Source: Chitinophagaceae bacterium (lineage in GTDB: Bacteria > Bacteroidota > Bacteroidia > Chitinophagales > Chitinophagaceae). Taken from it: DNA of 5,252 bases. The DNA is taken from positions 1-5,252 of the forward strand of contig JAOQAL010000817.1 in NCBI GenBank assembly GCA_025963615.1, given 5' to 3'. Under the pieces are notes generated by a model that saw nothing but the letters and a program-made list of their open reading frames with translations, made no database searches and was not told the DNA's origin. The position numbers and the translations under genes are program-made. Positions 1 to 5,252 of the stretch are shown here, piece after piece (positions within the stretch are counted from its first letter, which is position 1; every line of letters begins with the position of its first letter).

Positions 1-1883
1 CTATATGGGATGCCTGTAAAGAAATAGCAACCCCGAAATTATTGATATTGCTGAGTGTTCTCTCCGTCTTTGTGCCGGCATTATTTATGTCCGGGGTGCC
101 AAGATCCATGTTTTTCCCTCTTTCATTAGCAGTGGGATTTTCCATGATTGCATCTTTCATATTATCCCAGACATTGGTTCCGGTATTAGCCAACTGGACA
201 ATGAAGAAGAACCACCGGAATAATAATGAAGATAAATTACTGCCATTAAAAAGGCATTTATCCAATAGTATTGAGAAGTCGCGCAAAATGGCCTGGTTCA
301 TTGTGCCACTGGTGATTATTTTGTTATTAGCTACAGCTTTTACAGGGTATAAGATGGCCGGAACCGAAATCTTTCCCAAGGTAGATGCAGGTCAAATGGT
401 GGTTCGTTTGCGAATGCCTGCCGGCACCCGGATCGAACGCACGGAAGATGCCACGAAAAAAACATTGCTACTTATTGAAGACGCTGCAGGTAAAAATAAT
501 GTTGCTATTACATCCTCTTATATTGGTCTGCATGGACAATCATATGCCATCAATCCCATTTTCTTATATACCAGTGGTCCCCATGAGTCAGTTATAAAAG
601 TCAATCTGAATTCCGGTTCCGGAATCAGTATTGAAAATTTAAAAGAACAACTTCGCTCATCCGTTTCCAAAAATATACCGGGGGCATTGATCTCTTTTGA
701 GCCGGCAGACCTCGTTGACCAGGTAATGAGCCTGGGAGCAAATAATCCGGTTGAGATTGTAGTACAGGGAAGAAACCTGCCGCAAAGCCGGGAGTTGGCA
801 AATAAACTGATCCAGTCGCTAAATGATATTTCATATTTCCGGGATGTGCAGATTGCACAACCCCTTGACTATCCCACGATCCAGATTAACTATGATAGGG
901 TACGAACTGGTCAAATGAATTTAACAGTTGATCAGGCGGGCAAATCGGTTATAGAAGGAACATCCTCCAGCCGCCTGACACAACCTGTATACTGGCTGGA
1001 TCAGGCATCCGGTAACGCTTACCAGGTTCAGGTTGAATATCCTCAATTTGTAATGAACAGCGCGGATCAGGTAGAACAAATACCAGTAGGCAAATCAGGA
1101 GACAATACAATTTATTTAAGAGATATCGCCGACCTGAAGAAAGGAAATTCCATTGGTGAATATGACCGTATCAATCAGCAACGATTTATTACGGTAACTG
1201 CAAATATTCATAAGCAGGATTTAGGCAAAGCAGTAAAGGATGTAAATGCTGCCATCAAAAAATTGGGGGCATTGCCACCGGCAGTAAAAGTTTTTTTGCG
1301 GGGGCCGTCAGATGTATTGAATCAGATCAGTACTGAGCTCTCCATTGGACTGTTACTGGCCGTAATTGTTATCGGATTAATGCTGACTGCTTATTTCCAG
1401 TCATTCAAATTATCACTAACCGTATTATCCGTACTTCCAGGTGTGTTGGCGGGGTCCCTATTCCTGTTATGGATTACAGGCAATACACTGAATATTCAAT
1501 CATTTATGGGCGTCATCATGGCGGTGGGGGTTGCAGTGGCAAATGCTATCCTCTTAGTATACAATGCAGAACAGCTGCGGCGGGGACCAGGCAATCCGGG
1601 GATGATCGGGGCACAGGCGGCAGCGAACCGTTTCCGCCCAATCGTCATGACCAGTGTCGCCATGATAGCAGGTATGATACCGATGTCATTAGGATTGGGT
1701 GATACGGGCAAACAAACCGCTTCGTTAGCTATTGCCGTTATAGGAGGATTATTATTCAGCACGTTTATCAGTTTAGGGCTGGTGCCGTTAGTCTATGAGC
1801 TATTAATCCGGAATAAAAAATCAATCAGCCCGTCACTTGACCCCGATGACGAAACCTCTGTTTATTATGATAAGAACATCTAA
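1..1883 (+). CDS. RND-superfamily efflux pump, inner-membrane permease subunit (C-terminal part, 5' end outside window)
   Basis: Proton-driven inner-membrane pump of a tripartite efflux system (AcrB/CusA-like superfamily). The frame is open from base 3 to the TAA at 1881-1883, giving 626 visible residues of an expected ~1,000-1,050. The TTG at 42 lies inside a transmembrane helix and is not the true start. Counting from base 3, the order is: TM5-TM6 (residues ~10-62, with VFVPALF and LVPVL), a cytoplasmic linker, TM7 (~96-119), the second periplasmic porter/docking domain (~120-440), TM8 (~445-464), TM9 (~470-492), TM10 (~498-520, AVGVAVANAILLV), TM11 (~546-564, RFRPIVMTS) and TM12 (~576-600). 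The Arg and Thr matching AcrB R971 and T978 are present; the position matching K940 is Ala. The TM4 acidic pair would lie left of the window. The adaptor gene follows directly. Family is certain; the substrate class (drug, solvent or metal) is not readable. Confidence 0.93.
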   Translation, partial: IWDACKEIATPKLLILLSVLSVFVPALFMSGVPRSMFFPLSLAVGFSMIASFILSQTLVPVLANWTMKKNHRNNNEDKLLPLKRHLSNSIEKSRKMAWFIVPLVIILLLATAFTGYKMAGTEIFPKVDAGQMVVRLRMPAGTRIERTEDATKKTLLLIEDAAGKNNVAITSSYIGLHGQSYAINPIFLYTSGPHESVIKVNLNSGSGISIENLKEQLRSSVSKNIPGALISFEPADLVDQVMSLGANNPVEIVVQGRNLPQSRELANKLIQSLNDISYFRDVQIAQPLDYPTIQINYDRVRTGQMNLTVDQAGKSVIEGTSSSRLTQPVYWLDQASGNAYQVQVEYPQFVMNSADQVEQIPVGKSGDNTIYLRDIADLKKGNSIGEYDRINQQRFITVTANIHKQDLGKAVKDVNAAIKKLGALPPAVKVFLRGPSDVLNQISTELSIGLLLAVIVIGLMLTAYFQSFKLSLTVLSVLPGVLAGSLFLLWITGNTLNIQSFMGVIMAVGVAVANAILLVYNAEQLRRGPGNPGMIGAQAAANRFRPIVMTSVAMIAGMIPMSLGLGDTGKQTASLAIAVIGGLLFSTFISLGLVPLVYELLIRNKKSISPSLDPDDETSVYYDKNI

Positions 1884-2979
1884 ATATTTAATAGTTATGA
1901 GAATATTTGCAGGCATTGTATTAATACTTTCTATAACCGCATGCAACGAACAAGAACAGCAAGCGGCTTCGGATGAAAAAAAAGAAGCAAAAACGGATTC
2001 TGTAAAAGTATTTGTGCTGGGTATGGACTCTGCAAAAAAGATGATTTCATTACCAGGCGAATTATTGCCGGATGAAAGCGCACAGATAAGATCCAAGGCG
2101 TTGGGATATATCAGGAAACTGAATGCAGATATAGGCTCGAAAGTTAAAAAAGGACAAATACTTGCCTTGATTGACGCTCCCGAAATCAATAGCCACCTGC
2201 AGGAACTGAATGAAAAAGTGAGAGCTGCACAATCCCGTTACCTCTCCAGCAAAGATTATTTTGATCGCCTCAACACCGCTTCAAAAGCTGATGGTGTCAT
2301 AGCACCCAGTGAGTTGGAAAAAACAAAAAATCAAATGATGGCGGATAGTTCGGAGTACAAGGCAGCCAGTTTTGCCGCGTCATCATACCGGCAGGTCGGA
2401 GATTACCTTGCAGTGGTCGCACCTTATAGCGGCATTATTACAAAGAGAAATATCGTGGTAGGATCATTTGTGGGAAACCCAAATGAAAAACCTTTGTTTG
2501 AACTGGAAAATAATACCACCATAAGATTGCAGGTAGCCGTGCCTGAAATTTATACCAATGCGGTACTTGCAAATAACAGTGGTGAATTGACAACCCGTTC
2601 GCTTCCCGATCAAAAGTTTAAAGCCAAACTGGTTCGCAAATCAGGTAGCATTGACAATGATACCCGCAGTGAAGTATGGGAATTTGAAATACCCAATTCG
2701 GCCGGGGAACTAAAATCAGGTAGTTATGCAGATGTAAAACTGCAGTTCCTTCGCTTAACACCTTCATTTGGGGTACCCGTTTCAGCGATAGTCACCACGC
2801 TGGAGAGAAAATTTGTAATAAAAGTTTCTGAGCATTCGACTCAATGGGTGGATGTCCGGACCGGCTTTAATATGGGCGAAAAGCAGGAAATATTTGGTGA
2901 CTTACACCGGGGCGATACATTAGTTTTAAAAGGCAATGAGGAATTAAAGCAGGGAACTAAAGTAAATTCAAAGCTGTAA
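1867..2979 (+). CDS. RND efflux periplasmic adaptor subunit (membrane fusion protein), lipoprotein
   Basis: Links the inner-membrane pump to an outer-membrane channel. With the ATG at 1867 the protein has 370 residues: a signal sequence with lipobox ITAC and Cys26 as the lipidated residue, an acidic/Gln-rich spacer (~27-45), the first half of the lipoyl domain (~62-105, with GYIRKLNADIGSKVKKGQ), an alpha-helical hairpin (~106-176), the second lipoyl half (~180-213, VVAPYSGIITKR), a beta-barrel (~215-298) and a membrane-proximal domain (~299-370). This is the usual adaptor architecture and length. The start is uncertain. ATG 1867 overlaps the pump gene by 17 bases; ATG 1897 lies 13 bases after the pump stop and gives a shorter but still good lipoprotein signal; an upstream TTG at 1837 is less likely. 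None has a Shine-Dalgarno sequence. The overlap or near-abutment implies co-transcription with the pump. Substrate is not deducible. Confidence 0.93.
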   Translation: MIRTSKYLIVMRIFAGIVLILSITACNEQEQQAASDEKKEAKTDSVKVFVLGMDSAKKMISLPGELLPDESAQIRSKALGYIRKLNADIGSKVKKGQILALIDAPEINSHLQELNEKVRAAQSRYLSSKDYFDRLNTASKADGVIAPSELEKTKNQMMADSSEYKAASFAASSYRQVGDYLAVVAPYSGIITKRNIVVGSFVGNPNEKPLFELENNTTIRLQVAVPEIYTNAVLANNSGELTTRSLPDQKFKAKLVRKSGSIDNDTRSEVWEFEIPNSAGELKSGSYADVKLQFLRLTPSFGVPVSAIVTTLERKFVIKVSEHSTQWVDVRTGFNMGEKQEIFGDLHRGDTLVLKGNEELKQGTKVNSKL

Positions 2980-3012
2980 GAGATTAGATTTTTTATTTCT
3001 AAAAAAAATAAA

Positions 3013-4035
3013 ATGAAACTGGGCAATCTCATTTCAGTAAAGGGAATAAAACTTTTATTGATTTGTTCGCTGGCAGGATTTGCAAACTGCAAATCCCAAA
3101 AGGAGTTTGGCAGTGACTACCTGGCTCTGGAAAAGGTCATTCAATTACCTGATGTTATTGGGCGCATTGATCATCTGGCAGTTAATGACAATCATCGGAT
3201 CATTTATGTAGCGGCCTTGGGTAACAACACGGTCGAGATAATTGATTTGTCAGCCGGCAAGCTGATTCATTCTATTAAAGGTCTTCTTGAACCGCAAGGG
3301 GTAGAATATCTTTCTTTTTCAAATTCAATTTTTATAGCCAATGGCGGAACGGGCATTTGCAATTTTTTTGATGCTACGACTTTCCAACCTGCGACATCAA
3401 TTAATTTTAATGATGATGCCGATGATGTAAGGTATTCACCAACTGATAAAACAGTGTACGTAGGTTATGGCGATGGTGGTATCGGTATCATCAGTGAAGA
3501 ATCGAAGAAAGAAACCGGCAGGATTACTTTTAGCGGACACCCGGAAGGGTTTCAGGTAGACGCGAAAACAAAGAAAATATGGGTGAATGTCCCGGAAGCT
3601 CACGTAATAGAAGTATTGGATGGTCAACAGTTGAAAGTAATTGATCAATGGAAGATCAAGGGTCTCCATGCCAACTTCCCCATGGCTTATGACAGCCTGC
3701 ATCACCGGTTGTTTGTAGGTTTCAGGTCTCCCGCAAAATTGGTGGTATTTGACAGTGAATCCGGAAAGCAGGTCGCTTCGTTGCCCTGTACAGATGATAC
3801 GGACGACCTGTTTTATGATGCGGATACAAAAAGAATAGTACTCAGCGGCGGAACCGGTTATATTGATATTTTTAAGCAGGATGATGAAAATAATTATTCG
3901 GCTATGGCCCATATTTCTTCACGAAAAGGAGCGAGAACATCCCGTTGGATCCCTTCTACCCATGAATTGGTATTGGCAGCACCGCGCAGGAATGGACAAC
4001 CGGCTGAGTTAAGAATTTATAAGATGACAAAATAA
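3013..4035 (+). CDS. YncE/YVTN-type seven-bladed beta-propeller protein, predicted lipoprotein
   Basis: Predicted exported beta-propeller of 340 residues. ATG 3013 begins a signal sequence (basic start, hydrophobic stretch ~12-24) ending in FANC, so Cys26 is the likely lipidated residue; Asn just before the Cys is atypical, and ordinary signal-peptidase cleavage is possible. Seven recurring units each have a beta strand, a small-residue turn, a second strand and a change of subject: starts near residues 63 (IIYVAALGNNTVEIIDL), 105, 148 (VYVGYGDGG), 189 (IWVNVPEAHVIEVLD), 233 (LFVGFRSPAKLVVFD), 275 and 319. Acidic DDxDD loops precede two blades (134-138 and 261-265). A GARTS motif (306-310) sits before the last blade; as I recall the family, it and the GHPEGFQ segment (175-181) are typical of YncE-like proteins. 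The gene starts 33 bases after the adaptor stop in an A-rich leader. Propellers of this kind act as binding or scaffold proteins, and some relatives are lactonases; no catalytic role can be assigned here. Confidence 0.85.
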   Translation: MKLGNLISVKGIKLLLICSLAGFANCKSQKEFGSDYLALEKVIQLPDVIGRIDHLAVNDNHRIIYVAALGNNTVEIIDLSAGKLIHSIKGLLEPQGVEYLSFSNSIFIANGGTGICNFFDATTFQPATSINFNDDADDVRYSPTDKTVYVGYGDGGIGIISEESKKETGRITFSGHPEGFQVDAKTKKIWVNVPEAHVIEVLDGQQLKVIDQWKIKGLHANFPMAYDSLHHRLFVGFRSPAKLVVFDSESGKQVASLPCTDDTDDLFYDADTKRIVLSGGTGYIDIFKQDDENNYSAMAHISSRKGARTSRWIPSTHELVLAAPRRNGQPAELRIYKMTK

Positions 4036-4070
4036 AACTCATTTATGTTTTAAACTTTAAACGATAATGT

Positions 4071-5030
4071 ATGAAACACCTTTTATTTATTGCTTTAACA
4101 GCTCTTCTGTTTTCCTGTGATCAAAAAACTGAAACAGGCAAAATTGTCTCATCGCATAATGAATCAAATGCGGGCGACACTATCTCATGCCCTCCCGGTA
4201 CCAGTAAACTGGATATTCAAAAAATCGAGCAGATCACAGGTATGAAAGGAGCAGAAAAAAATGGAGAATATAAAATCACGGTTCCGCAAAATGATCTTAA
4301 TGTTATAGTTGACGGTTTTAAAATCATTCCGGCTATGGGCCTGGGTAGCTGGACTGCATTTACTCCATGTGGAGATAGCGCCATGCTGATGGGTGATATA
4401 ATACTTACCGAAACTGACCTGGCGCCGGTACAGCAGGAAGTGATACGCCAGGGATTAATGATCACGGCAATACATAATCATTTTGTGCGTAACCATCCCA
4501 ATGTCATGTACATGCACATTGATGGGAAAGGAACTGTAGATAAATTAGCCGCCAACGTAAAAGCTGTATTTGAAAAAGTAAAACAGGTAAGAGGCAAAGA
4601 CCCCAAAGAAGGTAAAGCCGATAGTGTAGTAAATACAATTAATACCGCCAGCCTGGATTCAATAATAGGTGCAAAAGGTGAAATGAGTAAAGGGGTTTAT
4701 AAATATACGATCGGGCGTCCGGATATCTCATTGAAAGAACATGGAATTGGGATTAGCACTTTTATGGGATTTAATACCTGGGCAGCCTGGCAGGGAACTT
4801 CTGAAAAAGCCGCAGTAGCGGGCGACTTTACGATGCTGGAGGGTGAAGTGGAACCTGTAATTAAAGCCTTGATAGAAAATGGCATTGAAGTAGTGGCGGT
4901 GCATAATCATATGGTACATGAAACGCCAAAAATATTTTTTCTTCACTATTGGGGTGTTGGTCCGGTCGAAAAATTGGCCAAAGGACTTAAAGAAGCTTTG
5001 AAACAAACTGGCAAAAGCCGCACGCATTAA
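4071..5030 (+). CDS. DUF1259 (LppY/LpqO-type) two-lobed lipoprotein, function unknown
   Basis: 319 residues. ATG 4071 starts a short signal ending in LFSC, so Cys16 is the predicted lipid attachment site; the mature protein should sit in the periplasm or outer membrane. After a linker (17-45) come two homologous lobes, ~47-170 and ~195-311, that align without gaps at an offset of exactly 143 residues: W94/W237, H135-N-H137/H278-N-H280, H149/H292 and G57/G200 all match. This two-repeat form fits DUF1259, known mainly from mycobacterial LppY/LpqO-like lipoproteins and many environmental bacteria. The repeated His pattern resembles a metal or ligand site, but this is inference. Lobe 1 alone has extra His142, Met146 and Met148 near the site, plus Cys100. 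The gene lies 35 bases after the propeller gene and is the last of the run. Its final seven codons fall inside the 126-bp tandem repeat, so the extreme C-terminus (GKSRTH) may be a recent acquisition. Confidence 0.85.
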   Translation: MKHLLFIALTALLFSCDQKTETGKIVSSHNESNAGDTISCPPGTSKLDIQKIEQITGMKGAEKNGEYKITVPQNDLNVIVDGFKIIPAMGLGSWTAFTPCGDSAMLMGDIILTETDLAPVQQEVIRQGLMITAIHNHFVRNHPNVMYMHIDGKGTVDKLAANVKAVFEKVKQVRGKDPKEGKADSVVNTINTASLDSIIGAKGEMSKGVYKYTIGRPDISLKEHGIGISTFMGFNTWAAWQGTSEKAAVAGDFTMLEGEVEPVIKALIENGIEVVAVHNHMVHETPKIFFLHYWGVGPVEKLAKGLKEALKQTGKSRTH

Positions 5031-5134
5031 GCGATGTTCTACTTTTAAATTTAATATTTTAAATTCTACATTTTATATTTCTAGGTCTGGTGGATAAAAA
5101 AAGATTGGCTGAAGATTTTCCAGCCAATCCTCTT
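5009..5134. repeat. 126-bp tandem repeat, unit 1 (contains the 3' end of the DUF1259 gene)
   Basis: First unit of a direct tandem duplication with a period of 126 bases. It begins in the last codons of the DUF1259 gene (GGCAAAAGCC...TAA), continues through an AT-only stretch and ends after a GC-containing hairpin. Compared with unit 2 it shows five substitutions (5016, 5023, 5090, 5092, 5112) and a two-base GA insertion (5103-5104 region) over about 120 positions; 65 consecutive bases (5025-5089) are identical to 5151-5215. Similarity stops abruptly left of 5009. Confidence 0.95.
5048..5065. repeat. AT-only inverted repeat in repeat unit 1
   Basis: AATTTAA and TTAAATT form a perfect 7-base inverted repeat around a TATT loop, 18 bases after the DUF1259 stop codon. 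An identical copy lies at 5174-5191 in unit 2. A hairpin made only of A-T pairs is weak, so a structural role is uncertain; it may simply reflect the AT-rich composition. Confidence 0.5.
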
Positions 5135-5135
5135 T
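5096..5135. terminator. Rho-independent-type terminator hairpin in unit 1, downstream of the operon
   Basis: A 9-bp perfect stem, GATTGGCTG (5103-5111) with CAGCCAATC (5121-5129), encloses a 9-base loop. It is flanked by seven A's on the left (5096-5102) and CTCTTT on the right (5130-5135). Read on the + strand it follows the last gene of the run by 72 bases but has only an interrupted T tract. Read on the - strand the stem is followed by an uninterrupted run of seven T's, a better canonical terminator. It could work in both directions. Confidence 0.75.
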
Positions 5136-5252
5136 GGCAAAGGCCGCAGGCATTAAGCGATGTTCTACTTTTAAATTTAATATTTTAAATTCTACATTTT
5201 ATATTTCTAGGTCTGATAGATAAAAAAATTGGCTGGAGATTTTCCAGCCAAT
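5135..5252. repeat. 126-bp tandem repeat, unit 2 (cut by window end)
   Basis: Second copy of the preceding unit, 118 bases visible, possibly continuing beyond the window. It carries a detached copy of the DUF1259 gene tail at 5136-5156 that would read G-K-G-R-R-H-stop in the matching frame, but it has no start codon or upstream coding sequence, so it is a non-coding remnant. Two of the five substitutions relative to unit 1 fall in this 22-base tail and both change the residue (Ser to Gly, Thr to Arg), whereas the following 65 non-coding bases are unchanged. Confidence 0.95.
5222..5252 (-). terminator. Second terminator-type hairpin, in unit 2
   Basis: A 10-bp perfect stem, ATTGGCTGGA (5228-5237) with TCCAGCCAAT (5243-5252), encloses the 5-base loop GATTT. 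A run of seven A's (5222-5228) on the left becomes a T tract on the - strand, so the structure is a good terminator for transcription entering from the right. The + strand 3' flank lies beyond the window, so + strand activity cannot be judged. The stem is longer than that of unit 1 because the A at 5112 is replaced by G (5236) and pairs. Confidence 0.7.

Noticed and set aside
42..44. TTG as the start of the pump
   Set aside because: The frame is open to the left edge and the residues before it (ending IATPKLL) continue a normal RND transmembrane segment, so the gene is cut by the window.
1833..2189. 118-codon open frame on the - strand across the pump/adaptor junction
   Set aside because: Antisense to two clear genes, with a low-complexity Ser/Ile/Ala-rich translation and no family resemblance.
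2991..3013. AT-only inverted repeat TTTTATTT / AAATAAAA touching the start codon of the propeller gene
   Set aside because: Eight A-T pairs would be a very weak hairpin, and such sequence is expected by chance in an A/T-rich leader. No regulatory claim is justified.
3436..3912. 158-codon open frame on the - strand inside the propeller gene
   Set aside because: It lies entirely antisense to a well-supported gene, its translation has no recognisable domain, and its start has no supporting signal. It is a by-product of the opposite frame.
4044..4070. Possible Bacteroidota-type promoter (TATGTTTT resembling TAnnTTTG) before the DUF1259 gene
   Set aside because: The last position of the -7 element does not match, no -33 TTG element is well placed, and the gap is only 35 bases in an apparent operon.
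4116..4140. Surface-export signal after the lipidated Cys of the lipoproteins
   Set aside because: The residues after Cys (DQKTE, KSQKE, NEQEQ) do not clearly match the known Bacteroidota surface lipoprotein export motifs, so surface exposure cannot be claimed.
5031..5252. CRISPR array or small RNA gene in the repeated 3' region
   Set aside because: There are only two long units of 126 bp with no alternating unique spacers, and no promoter or RNA family signature; the structure is a tandem duplication with terminator hairpins.

Overview
The window looks like chromosomal DNA from a member of the Bacteroidota, perhaps a Chitinophaga- or Sphingobacterium-like lineage. Three things suggest this: moderately AT-rich DNA, start codons preceded by A/T-rich leaders with no Shine-Dalgarno sequence, and three consecutive genes whose products begin with short lipoprotein-type signal sequences. 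This is inference from style; no taxonomic marker gene is present.

Layout: four genes, all on the + strand, are packed tightly enough to be one transcription unit. (1) Bases 1-1883 hold the C-terminal ~60% of an RND-superfamily inner-membrane efflux pump; its N-terminal half lies left of the window. (2) A lipoprotein periplasmic adaptor (membrane fusion protein) starts inside or just after the end of the pump gene and runs to 2979. (3) After 33 bases comes a predicted seven-bladed YncE/YVTN-type beta-propeller lipoprotein (3013-4035). (4) After another 35 bases comes a two-lobed DUF1259 (LppY/LpqO-type) lipoprotein (4071-5030). The remaining 222 bases (5031-5252) are non-coding. They are dominated by a 126-bp-period tandem duplication that starts inside the last codons of the DUF1259 gene. 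Each unit ends in a strong hairpin preceded by seven A's, and the window stops exactly at the end of the second hairpin.

How the genes may work together: pump and adaptor are two of the three parts of a tripartite efflux machine; no outer-membrane channel gene is in the window. The propeller and the DUF1259 protein are predicted to be lipid-anchored outside the inner membrane, and both belong to families without a firmly assigned function. Their position in the same run of genes suggests accessory envelope roles, such as substrate or metal handling, but no substrate can be read from the sequence. The most notable points are the tandem duplication of a gene end plus terminator hairpin, the collinear internal duplication with repeated His-Asn-His motifs in the DUF1259 protein, and the pairing of two poorly understood lipoproteins with an efflux pump.
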